A stretch of DNA of 7,849 bases from DASYYE01 sp035946955 (GTDB lineage: Bacteria > Actinomycetota > Actinomycetes > Streptosporangiales > Streptosporangiaceae), in assembly GCA_035946955.1 (NCBI GenBank), contig DASYYE010000584.1, forward strand, positions 1-7,849, in the 5' to 3' direction. Shown here in pieces: positions 1-6,856 of this stretch. Each line of letters opens with the position of its first letter. Within the stretch, counting starts at the first letter, position 1. The position numbers and the translations under genes are program-made. The notes below the pieces were generated by a model, which was given only the letters and a program-made list of their open reading frames with translations, ran no database searches and was not told where the DNA came from.

Positions 1-45
1 GACAGCCAGGCTGCCAGCCTCTAGGCTGCAGGGCTGGCCACGCTA

Positions 46-60
46 GGCGCCACCGGCGCC
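46..60. repeat. GC-rich inverted repeat, unassigned
   Basis: GGCGCC is repeated around an ACC spacer. Each arm is itself palindromic, so it can be read as an inverted or a direct repeat. Just upstream (3-28) is further self-complementary sequence built from CAGCC and GGCTG. No T-run follows, so I do not call a terminator. Bases 1-184 contain no coding region that I can support. Confidence 0.3.
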
Positions 61-172
61 GTCCCGCCATAGCAGTTGCCCGCCCTACACCGTGCGCCGG
101 GTGCCCGAACTAGGGGTGTGGCGTCTATGGGGCAGTGGTCAGGCTACCAATCACGGCCACGCGCAGCGGGCG

Positions 173-178
173 TACTGT
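173..178 (+). promoter_or_regulatory. Possible -10 element for the NUDIX gene
   Basis: TACTGT fits the actinobacterial TANNNT -10 pattern and lies 6 bases before the GTG chosen as the NUDIX start. That spacing would put the transcription start at or next to the start codon, meaning a leaderless mRNA. This agrees with the absence of a purine-rich ribosome binding site there. I see no good -35 hexamer. Inference only. Confidence 0.25.
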
Positions 179-184
179 GTGCCC

Positions 185-676
185 GTGACAGTCGGGAACT
201 CGGACGAGCCCGCCACGCGGGCAGCATTCCAGGTTCTTGTGTTTCCGTACCGGGGCAGCGGGGCCGACGGGTTGGTGTACGCGCTCTTCAAGCGTGCCGA
301 GGGAGAGTACTGGCAGGGAATTGCTGGTGGTGGGGAAGGCGAGGAGACCCCGCTCGATGCCGCCCGGCGCGAGGCAGCGGAAGAGGCAGGGATACTGTGC
401 GACGCGGACTTCGTCGCTTTGGACTCAGCGGCGACGATCCCGGTGGTCAATGTGACTGGCGACTTCAGGTGGGGCACAGACGTGCTGGTCATCCCTGAGT
501 ACGCCTTCGGAGTCCGCTGTGACGACCCCAGCCTCAAGCTCTCCAGGGAGCACATTGGTTACCGGTGGTCCGGGTTCGACGACGCGACGACGGTGCTGCG
601 CTGGGACTCCAACCGCAATGCGCTGTGGGAACTCAACCACCGCCTGCTTCACGCCGTTCCGCAACGGGTCGCCTGA
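185..676 (+). CDS. NUDIX hydrolase, NudB-like
   Basis: This is a NUDIX pyrophosphohydrolase of 163 residues when read from the GTG at 185. The family cleaves a nucleoside diphosphate linked to another group and uses Mg2+ held by the glutamates of the NUDIX box. A complete box GX5EX7REUXEEXGU is visible at residues 48-70, ending in REAAEEAGI. The C-terminal half has EHxxYRW (122-128) and WDSNRNALWELN (140-151). This pattern resembles dATP/dihydroneopterin-triphosphate pyrophosphatases of the NudB type, so a (deoxy)nucleotide or pterin triphosphate is the likely substrate; that is an inference. The frame is open up to an ATG at 92, but residues before 185 look unlike the family, so I prefer GTG 185 (GTG 179 is also possible). 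The product should be cytosolic. It lies 77 bases upstream of, and in the same direction as, the broken phosphotransferase gene, so the two may once have been cotranscribed. Confidence 0.85.
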   Translation: MTVGNSDEPATRAAFQVLVFPYRGSGADGLVYALFKRAEGEYWQGIAGGGEGEETPLDAARREAAEEAGILCDADFVALDSAATIPVVNVTGDFRWGTDVLVIPEYAFGVRCDDPSLKLSREHIGYRWSGFDDATTVLRWDSNRNALWELNHRLLHAVPQRVA

Positions 677-753
677 TTCATGCCCATGCGAGCAGGCCGT
701 TGACTGCAGGCCACGCAGATGAGTTCACTACCGCGGCGGCTAGGGCAACCCTG

Positions 754-1365
754 GTGGAAGCGCGTCAGGCTCCGGTTTGCCCAGCGCGGGGGCGCAACTG
801 ATCAGGCTTGGTGAGAACGCTATCTTCCGCCTGTACGTGAGCCCGTGGTGGTCCGTATCGCCTGCGGTGTTGAGGTTCTGAAGGATGCTGAGAAGGAAGT
901 CGCCGTGGCGAGGTGGCTGCGAGATTGCCGGGTTCATGCGGCCAGGCCAACCCGTCATCCGCAGCCTCTGGTTGTCCAGGGAAGACCCGTGACTTTCTGG
1001 GAATGGATCCAAGACAGCGGAGCCCGGGCTACCCTCGCTGACCTGGCCCGAGTCCTCCGAGAGGTCCGATGCCTGCCCGTCCCCAGGTGAGCTGAGTCTC
1101 CTACGGTTCAACATGTTGGGCGGGTGCCGGAACGGATCGCCAAGACCAGCGCGCTGTCGGATGAGGAGCGCGAGTTCCTCACTCAGCGGCTGGCCGACCT
1201 GCGTCACGCCTACGTGGGGCTTGAGTTCCCCTTGCACCCCTCAGCCGTCCACGGAGACGCTCACCAGAGCAACCTGATCCCCACGCCCGATGGCACCGTG
1301 GTGCTCATCGACTTCGAACGGTTCGCGTTCGGCCCACCGAGTCAGACCTGGCCGTCCAGCAATGA
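754..1365 (+). pseudogene. Decayed APH-type phosphotransferase
   Basis: These are remains of a protein of the aminoglycoside phosphotransferase-like kinase family (PF01636 type). Homologous segments are legible only by switching frame. A nucleotide-loop-like piece LIRLGENAIFRL lies at 798-833. PVVVRIACGVEVLKDAEKE starts at 842 in another frame and runs on to LREVRCLPVP near 1082. PGELSLLRFNMLG (1083-1121) is in the first frame again. RVPERIAKTSALSDEERE follows from 1121, back in the second frame, through the catalytic loop HGDAHQSN (1250-1273) and the Mg-binding IDFE (1307-1318). After GPP near 1340 the frame shifts once more to DLAVQQ and a stop at 1363-1365. The usual C-terminal helices are absent and no start codon is in frame with the first segment. 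At least four frame changes plus a truncation mean no active kinase can be made. Sequencing error is an unlikely alternative, because the neighbouring genes are intact. Confidence 0.8.
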
Positions 1366-1561
1366 TCAATGCACACCAGGGCGGGCCTGCCCGGCTCGCA
1401 GCGCGCTACCGGGCCCCATGGTTAGGTCCGCACACGCCCGGCGAACTCTACCCATGCTCCCGGTGACCTCAACCTACGGACAGGTAGTCCACACCAACCC
1501 GTGGAGCACCTTGCTCCCGATTTGCTCCCGATCCGGTCAATTCCCGGTCGCCCAAACGGGA
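1366..1561. other. Gene-poor stretch beyond the pseudogene
   Basis: A frame stays open through here (1124-1621, plus strand), but its sequence after about 1340 is out of register with the kinase and resembles nothing I know. I see no ribosome binding site with a plausible new gene on either strand. Apart from the tandem repeat at 1511-1532, nothing is recognised. It may hold the eroded 3' part of the phosphotransferase. Confidence 0.5.
1511..1532. repeat. Perfect 11-bp tandem repeat
   Basis: TTGCTCCCGAT occurs twice with no gap (1511-1521 and 1522-1532). On the minus strand it reads as two ATCGGGAGCAA units. It lies 71 bases beyond the 3' end of tRNA-Val(GAC), past that operon's terminator. 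Short tandem direct repeats next to a tRNA 3' end can be arm-type binding sites for a tyrosine integrase, but no integrase gene is present on this side. The function is unknown. Confidence 0.7.
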
Positions 1562-1594
1562 AACGCAGGCCAGGACAAGTGCCTGACCTGCGTT
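1562..1594 (-). terminator. Intrinsic terminator of the tRNA operon
   Basis: On the minus strand, AACGCAGGTCAGG pairs with CCTGGCCTGCGTT: a 13-bp stem with one G-U pair around the 7-base loop CACTTGT. The moderately T-rich TTCCCGTTTGG follows. It starts 8 bases after the 3' end of tRNA-Val(GAC), as expected for the end of the Gly-Cys-Val transcript. Confidence 0.85.
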
Positions 1595-1602
1595 AACAAC
1601 CG

Positions 1603-1674
1603 TGGGCGACGCTGGGATTGAACCAGCGACCTCTACCGTGTCAAGGTAGCGCTCTCCCACTGAGCTAGCCGCCC
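1603..1674 (-). tRNA. tRNA-Val(GAC)
   Basis: This is a 72-base cloverleaf. The acceptor stem is GGGCGGC/GTCGCCC with discriminator A. The D-arm contains AGCTCAGTGGGAGAGC, the anticodon loop is TTGACAC with anticodon GAC (plus-strand 1640-1642), and the T-arm contains GGTTCAATCCC. CCA is not encoded; the next bases are CGG. It is the last gene of the tRNA operon and is followed directly by a terminator. Confidence 0.96.
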
Positions 1675-1677
1675 GCG

Positions 1678-1749
1678 AGGCGGAGGCGGGAATTGAACCC
1701 GCGTACAGGGCTTTGCAGGCCCTTGCCTAGGCCACTCGGCCACTCCGCC
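1678..1749 (-). tRNA. tRNA-Cys(GCA)
   Basis: This is a 72-base cloverleaf. The acceptor stem is GGCGGAG/CTCCGCC with discriminator T(U). The anticodon loop is CTGCAAA with anticodon GCA (plus-strand 1714-1716), and the T-arm contains GGTTCAATTCC. CCA is not encoded. Only 3 bases separate its 3' end from the 5' end of tRNA-Val(GAC), so the two must be cut from one precursor. Confidence 0.96.
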
Positions 1750-1834
1750 ACGTTCCGGCCCGTGTCTGGGAACCCGGGCCGGGCACCGAAGAGCCGTGGT
1801 GGCCTCGACCGTAATGGGGGTCGGGGCGCCTCCG

Positions 1835-1907
1835 AGCGGACGACGGGATTCGAACCCGCGACCCTCACCTTGGCAAGGTGATGCTCTACCAACTGAGCCA
1901 CGTCCGC
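1835..1907 (-). tRNA. tRNA-Gly(GCC)
   Basis: This is a 73-base cloverleaf. The acceptor stem is GCGGACG/CGTCCGC with discriminator T(U). The D-arm contains GGCTCAGTTGGTAGAGC, the anticodon loop is TTGCCAA with anticodon GCC (plus-strand 1872-1874), and the T-arm contains GGGTTCGAATCCC. CCA is not encoded. It is the first gene of the Gly-Cys-Val operon; an 85-base spacer precedes tRNA-Cys. Confidence 0.96.
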
Positions 1908-1960
1908 GTGCGTGCCGCCCTCCGGGGCCGGCCGGTGCCCCCTCGCGGGAGCACTCCAGA

Positions 1961-1988
1961 ACTGTAGCCGATCCTGCCCGCAGAACAA
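1961..1988 (-). promoter_or_regulatory. Likely promoter of the tRNA operon
   Basis: Read on the minus strand, TTGTTC (plus 1983-1988), a 16-base spacer and TACAGT (plus 1961-1966) form a good sigma-70-like promoter. Transcription would begin near 1953-1955 and leave a leader of about 47 bases before tRNA-Gly(GCC). No other promoter of similar quality is visible between it and the hutH start. Confidence 0.5.
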
Positions 1989-2117
1989 ACCGGAGAGGCC
2001 CCAAACCCCTCGGCCACACCATCGCGCTGTGCCCGGCCAAGGAACCCGGGTCGGGCATTTCTATGATCGTGCAGACTTTTCGGTCAATACGCCGGCAATC
2101 CTTCATGGTCATGCAAA

Positions 2118-2132
2118 GTGCCGGTATGGCAC
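2118..2132 (+). promoter_or_regulatory. Inverted repeat upstream of hutH, possible operator
   Basis: GTGCC-GGTAT-GGCAC is a perfect 5-bp inverted repeat, 42 bases before the chosen hutH ATG. A hut repressor or another regulator could bind here, but no specific regulator motif is recognised. A weak TTCATG / 17 bases / TATGGC promoter-like pair (2102-2130) overlaps it. Confidence 0.25.
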
Positions 2133-2174
2133 CTGGAGGATGCCGGGGCGGACTCGGATGGCAAGCTGTCCCTC

Positions 2175-3713
<1,539 letters not shown>

Positions 3714-3731
3714 GTATCGCTGGTTCCCGCC

Positions 3732-3752
3732 AGCCGGTTGTGACCGGCTTTG
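3732..3752 (+). terminator. Intrinsic terminator after hutH
   Basis: AGCCGGT-TGTG-ACCGGCT is a perfect 7-bp stem with a 4-base loop, followed by TTTGGTGCTT, 18 bases after the hutH stop. The tail is short in T but typical for high-GC actinobacteria. It sits in the 64-bp gap between the convergent hutH and ssg-like genes. The minus-strand side lacks a T-run, so it serves hutH best. Confidence 0.7.
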
Positions 3753-3777
3753 GTGCTTGACGCCGTGGCGGCCGGAC

Positions 3778-4260
3778 TCAATCGAGGTTGGGCGGAGGTG
3801 AGACTTGTGTCCGCCGCTGACGGCGGTGCCGCTGGTGCCCTAAGGCCCAGCGGAGCAGTTCGTTCACTTCACCGTCGATGTCGATGAAGTCACACTCGTG
3901 CCCGGCCGGTACGACCTCAAAGGTCCGGGCGAGGAAGCCGGTCATGGCCACCAAGGGCACCTCGAACTCGGCCTGCCCGAACGGAGATGAGAGGGACAGG
4001 TGCAGCACGTCCCGGTGTGACCGGGTGCCTGGCCATACGCGCACGTCGCCCTCTCCGGCTGCGTGGTCGAGGCCGGCCGCAAGCAGGTCGCGGGCGAAGA
4101 TCCACTCGACTGGCTCATCCGTCCCGACATGGAAGGCCATGCGGATCGCATAGGGGTCATCGCCCCGGTAGGACAAGCTCGCGGTCAGTGGAACCTCGCC
4201 GTGCCCTGGGACAACGAGCCGAAGGCCAAGGTCTGCCGCGACAGTGACGCTGCTGTTCAT
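3778..4260 (-). CDS. SsgA-like (SALP/SsgB-type) division protein
   Basis: This 160-residue protein belongs to the SsgA/SsgB family, small actinobacterial proteins that control septum placement during sporulation; SsgB recruits FtsZ in Streptomyces. Family hallmarks are in the usual order: a beta-rich start with LRLVVPG, DPYAIRMAFH (35-44), VEWIFARDLLAAGL (51-64), GDVRVWP (71-77), LSLSSPFGQAEFEVP (88-102), FLARTFEVVPAG (109-120) and DIDGEVNELL (127-136). Family members I recall end soon after this last motif. Here a basic tail, HQRHRRQRR (142-150) then a proline stretch, adds about 20 residues. The ATG is preceded by GAGTGAGGG, 9 bases upstream, a good ribosome binding site. It is transcribed alone and converges on hutH. 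Which SALP paralogue (SsgA-SsgG) this is cannot be settled by eye. Confidence 0.88.
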   Translation of the reverse strand: MNSSVTVAADLGLRLVVPGHGEVPLTASLSYRGDDPYAIRMAFHVGTDEPVEWIFARDLLAAGLDHAAGEGDVRVWPGTRSHRDVLHLSLSSPFGQAEFEVPLVAMTGFLARTFEVVPAGHECDFIDIDGEVNELLRWALGHQRHRRQRRTQVSPPPNLD

Positions 4261-4280
4261 ATGGCCTAACCCTCACTCGC

Positions 4281-4967
4281 TCCCTGCCCTGGAACCCGGG
4301 CTGCTGGCTGACCCTGTCGGACCAGAGCCACTGCGTCCCCTGAGCCCCGGGGGGCGGCTCTCCCCAGTCTTCCTGGGGCAACTCCCTCGCCCCGCTGAAC
4401 GGGGCCCCTGCCTGACCTTGGATTGCTTGTGTTTACAGTCCGGCACTGCTGGGCGGGGGAGTGGTGGGTCCAGATGAGATTCTCTTCTTTGAGGATTCCG
4501 CGAATGCTCGCGCCCCTAACTTCGGGAACCAGTCCACAAACCGGCTGTGTCGGGGGCAAATGGTGTTGCTTTGCCGCACCACCCGAGCTTGGCCACGCAC
4601 CACCTGACCAGGGGAAACTACTGCTGCGGTGGCTCATCGGGCCTTCCCTGGCTCGGGGCCGTCTCGTGGCGGCGCTGGTTTTTCCTGGCATATGGCCTAC
4701 ACGGGCTATGTCCGATGAGTTGGAAGCATACCTTCTGGCAGCCTCGGGAGATGGGTAAAGATGAGTAGTGCTCCCACGCTAAATGGCTGAAAATTCCGGC
4801 ATACCTGGCCTATCGGGAGAACAACGGTTGTCAGACGGCCCGCGGGGTGGCCGGAGGACCGACCGCGTGATCCACGAGGGGTTCGCGGGGCCGCGTGTGA
4901 CAGCCCGAGTCAGTAGGCGAGCAGGGGAGTGCGGGACGGCCAAGCCCTGGGATGCGCTAGTCTGTGA
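4281..4967. other. Intergenic region with no convincing gene
   Basis: About 690 bases lie between the ssg-like start and the tRNA-Val(CAC) promoter. Frames stay open on both strands (for example 4423-4758 plus and 4266-4691 minus), but their products are low in family-like character, rich in Pro, Arg and Ser, and lack ribosome binding sites. The region is less regular in GC than the flanking genes and has AT-richer pockets near 4430-4500 and 4745-4800. An interrupted repeat GGCAAA-9-TTTGCC is at 4555-4575. The 11-mer CATATGGCCTA occurs at 4259-4269 (over the ssg-like start) and again at 4689-4699. I recognise no RNA gene. Confidence 0.5.
4362..4404. repeat. Two adjacent GC-rich hairpins
   Basis: CCCCAG-TCTTC-CTGGGG (4362-4378) and CCCCG-CTGAA-CGGGG (4390-4404) lie about 100-145 bases upstream of the ssg-like start. 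If the mRNA begins beyond them they would be in its 5' leader; otherwise they lie in its promoter region. Neither is followed by a T-run on either strand, so they are not obvious terminators. Confidence 0.4.
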
Positions 4968-4973
4968 AACCCA
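4968..4973 (+). promoter_or_regulatory. Possible -10 of tRNA-Val(CAC)
   Basis: TAGTCT fits TANNNT and is preceded by TGCGC, close to an extended -10. It lies 25 bases before the tRNA 5' end, a plausible distance for a short tRNA leader. I see no matching -35 hexamer. Confidence 0.35.
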
Positions 4974-4998
4974 GCGGACGGTTAGCCGCCAGCGGCAA

Positions 4999-5073
4999 GG
5001 GCGATTGGCTCAGCGGGAGAGCGCCTCGTTCACACCGAGGAGGTCACTGGTTCGATCCCAGTATCGCCCACCA
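4999..5073 (+). tRNA. tRNA-Val(CAC), with encoded CCA
   Basis: This is a 72-base cloverleaf plus an encoded CCA (5071-5073). The acceptor stem is GGGCGAT/ATCGCCC with discriminator A. The D-arm contains GGCTCAGCGGGAGAGC, the anticodon loop is TTCACAC with anticodon CAC (5031-5033), and the T-arm contains GGTTCGATCCC. Unlike the three tRNA genes of the 1603-1907 cluster, CCA is present in the DNA. A tyrosine integrase gene converges on its 3' end, so it is the likely integration site of the element to the right. The 3' half is then shared with the element's attachment core, and the part after the crossover may come from the element. Confidence 0.96.
5029..5073. mobile_element. Putative attL core in the tRNA 3' half
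   Basis: Tyrosine integrases that target tRNA genes normally recombine in the segment from the anticodon loop to the 3' end, and the element carries a copy that restores the tRNA. The integrase gene ends 126 bases beyond this tRNA and points at it, the standard arrangement for attL. The exact core length cannot be set, because the second copy (attR) is not in the window. Confidence 0.5.
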
Positions 5074-5115
5074 GGTCAGGATCTGCGATACCGCAGTTCA
5101 GAGGCTCATTGGACA

Positions 5116-5148
5116 GGCCCCATCCTAGTGACCGGATGGGGTCTTTCT
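5116..5148 (+). terminator. Terminator downstream of tRNA-Val(CAC)
   Basis: GGCCCCATCC pairs with GGATGGGGTC (10 bp, one G-U) around an 8-base loop, followed by TTTCT. It lies 42 bases after the tRNA CCA, on the element side of the presumed attachment site. If the element is as proposed, this terminator arrived with it and replaced the native tRNA terminator. The minus side lacks a T-run, so it is not a terminator for the integrase transcript. Confidence 0.8.
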
Positions 5149-5154
5149 GGTGAG

Positions 5155-5188
5155 TGGGAGGAATTTGGGAGATCAACTTTTCTGGGAG
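5155..5188. repeat. Three TGGGAG repeats between attL and int
   Basis: TGGGAG occurs at 5155-5160, 5166-5171 and 5183-5188, in the short AT-richer stretch between the tRNA terminator and the integrase stop codon. Position and repetition fit arm-type integrase or excisionase binding sites of an attachment region. Chance is possible in GC-rich DNA. Confidence 0.35.
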
Positions 5189-5198
5189 GCCGCTGCTT

Positions 5199-6635
5199 CT
5201 ATGCCTGCTGCGCCCGGTAGGGCGCAAGGAGCATGTCGAGCAATGGCACAGGGGAGTGGGGGTCGATGGCGGCCCGGGCGCGCAGGGAAGCTTCCCAGCC
5301 GGTCTCGAGCGCGGTGGTGAGCTCTTTGCGCATGGTCTCCGAGACGTGCGCGTAGACACCGCGCATACCGGGCACCTCGTGGCCGAGGCGCCGCTCTTGG
5401 AGGATCTCGGCGATGCCGTCTTCTTCCATCCAGGTCTTGTGGCTGTGACGCAGGCCATGCGGGGTCAGCCCTTCTTTGACCGGGAGCCAGCAAGCCAGGG
5501 GCACGTCATCGGCGATGCGCTTGACCCCTCTGCCACGGGGCGGGGCGAAGTCCTCTGCCGGTTCAGTGGCGGCCGACTGGACGGGTGCCCAGGCGGCGAC
5601 CGGGCGGCCGGGCCACATTGAGGCGTCCACGATGACCAGCTTGGCAGGCCGGCCTTTCACTGGCTCATACCGCCCGTCGCAAGCGGGGCGGAAGAGTCGC
5701 CGCGCATAGTTGCTGCGACGGTGGTGGCCACCGTCGGGCCCGAGGAACACATACTGCCCGCTGCCGCCGTGTTGGGCGGCGCAACCGCACTGGCGTTGTG
5801 ACCGCCGACTGGCCTGCCCTGACAGCAGGTCCGCGAGGAACGGAGGCAGGTCCACCGGCACCTGGGGTTCCCAGTTGGTGCTGCGGTAGGAGTCGTCCTT
5901 GGGGGGCAACCGGTAGAACCTGCCAACCTCGCGGAGTTGCCACTCCACGTTGATAAGCGAGTCACGTACGTACTCGGGCTCCAAACCGGTGACCTCGCCC
6001 CATCGCATGCCGGTGTAGGCGATCGTCACGATCAGGGTGAACTCGTCATCGGAGCCTGACAACAGCGCCGCACGTTCGGCGACCAGCAGCACCTCTAAGG
6101 GGGTTGCCCAGACGCGCTGCGGGGTCCGCTCGATCCTCCGTCCTGTCTTCCTTCCGCGGTTCCGGGGACGGAGAGCCGGGTTGTAAGGGATGAGCGGTGG
6201 GCGTGCCGCCACGGCATCCCCGAGGATCGTGCACAGCAGGCTGCAGGCGTCCCGGGCCGTACGGCGGGAGACACCGGCTGTGGCAGGCAGCGAGTTCTCC
6301 CACCCGGTGATCTCCTCATTAGTGAGCGAATCAAGCAAGCGCCCGCCCCATGTCGGCTGGATGAACCGGCGCAACAGGTACTCGCGGTTATGTGAGGTGC
6401 TGACTCCTACGTCCTGGGTGCGCTGCCACCGGCTGACCCACTCGTCGACGCTGATCTGCCCCGACTTCGGATCGGACCAGCGGCCCTCATAGATCTTTGA
6501 CTCCTGGCTGCGCCCCCACTTGAGTGCGGCAGCCTTGGTTTCGAACCCGGACTCGCTGTCGGTCTTCCCGTCAGGGAGCTGGTACTTGACACGCCAGGGT
6601 CGCGGGCCCTTTCCACGTTTCTCGGCGTAAGCCAC
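5199..6635 (-). CDS. int: Tyrosine recombinase (element integrase)
   Basis: This site-specific recombinase inserts and, with an excisionase, removes the element at the tRNA-Val(CAC) att site. It has 478 residues from the GTG at 6635. That start is chosen because AGGAG stands 5 bases before it and it lies 11 bases after the upstream stop; the frame is open further upstream (to an ATG at 6797), but there it overlaps the excisionase gene. Domains: an arm-binding N-terminus (about 1-50, with RVKYQLPDGK and FETKAAALKW), a core-binding helical domain (about 60-155), and a catalytic domain (about 175-440). Catalytic residues are visible: Arg211 in TGMRWGEVTGL, His393 and Arg396 in HGLRH, His419 in RLGHE, and the nucleophile Tyr428 in GVYAHV. 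The Arg211-His393 gap is 182 residues against 96 in phage lambda Int, owing to an insertion that includes CGC (283-285) and HHRRSNYARRLFRP (304-317). I recall a similar insert in integrases of actinobacterial integrative elements. It converges on the tRNA. Confidence 0.93.
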   Translation of the reverse strand: MAYAEKRGKGPRPWRVKYQLPDGKTDSESGFETKAAALKWGRSQESKIYEGRWSDPKSGQISVDEWVSRWQRTQDVGVSTSHNREYLLRRFIQPTWGGRLLDSLTNEEITGWENSLPATAGVSRRTARDACSLLCTILGDAVAARPPLIPYNPALRPRNRGRKTGRRIERTPQRVWATPLEVLLVAERAALLSGSDDEFTLIVTIAYTGMRWGEVTGLEPEYVRDSLINVEWQLREVGRFYRLPPKDDSYRSTNWEPQVPVDLPPFLADLLSGQASRRSQRQCGCAAQHGGSGQYVFLGPDGGHHRRSNYARRLFRPACDGRYEPVKGRPAKLVIVDASMWPGRPVAAWAPVQSAATEPAEDFAPPRGRGVKRIADDVPLACWLPVKEGLTPHGLRHSHKTWMEEDGIAEILQERRLGHEVPGMRGVYAHVSETMRKELTTALETGWEASLRARAAIDPHSPVPLLDMLLAPYRAQQA

Positions 6636-6646
6636 ATGCTCTCCTC

Positions 6647-6856
6647 TCACGCGCTGCGGTGACCGCGGGCAATTTGGACAACGGGCCTCCGTGCGCCGTC
6701 GTTCATGATTTGCGCGAGGTCTCCGTCGCTGAACCGCAGGTGCTTCCCAACGAAGGTGCAGGGGATCGTGCGCGATGCGGCCTTCGTCTTCAGCCACGAC
6801 TCCCGAACCTTGAGGATCTTCGCGGCCTCGGCCACCGTATGGAGTTGTTCAGCCAT
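6647..6856 (-). CDS. Excisionase-like helix-turn-helix protein
   Basis: This is a 69-residue protein with a MerR/excisionase-type winged helix-turn-helix over most of its length. VAEAAKILKVRESWLKTKA (about 8-26) is the helix-turn-helix, and IPCTFVGKHLRFSDGDLAQI (about 31-50) is the wing and following helix. By position directly before int it is the best candidate for the recombination directionality factor (Xis), which binds the att arms and turns the integrase towards excision. Its ATG overlaps the end of the upstream gene by 8 bases (ATGGCTGA), with AAGAG just upstream, and its stop is 11 bases before the int start. Translation of the three genes is therefore probably coupled. The basic tail (RRPVVQIARGHR) may add DNA contacts. 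Confidence 0.8.
   Translation of the reverse strand: MAEQLHTVAEAAKILKVRESWLKTKAASRTIPCTFVGKHLRFSDGDLAQIMNDGARRPVVQIARGHRSA

Noticed and set aside
740..1237. Minus-strand 165-codon frame opposite the phosphotransferase remnant
   Set aside because: No domain or ribosome binding site is visible, and the plus strand carries clear kinase homology in the same place.
4555..4575. GGCAAA-TTTGCC interrupted repeat as a terminator or operator
   Set aside because: Only 6 bp with a 9-base loop, no T-run and no gene positioned to use it.
4266..4758. Possible small genes at 4423-4758 (plus) and 4266-4691 (minus)
   Set aside because: Composition is not protein-like, there is no ribosome binding site and no recognisable motif. 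Kept only as an unexplained region.
5030..5458. Minus-strand frame ending in GDTGIEPVTSSV across tRNA-Val(CAC)
   Set aside because: The ending is antisense translation of the tRNA, and the rest overlaps the integrase gene in another frame.
6636..6797. Longer integrase with a 54-residue N-terminal extension from the ATG at 6797
   Set aside because: It would overlap most of the excisionase gene, and its extra residues look random. The GTG at 6635 has an AGGAG at the right distance.
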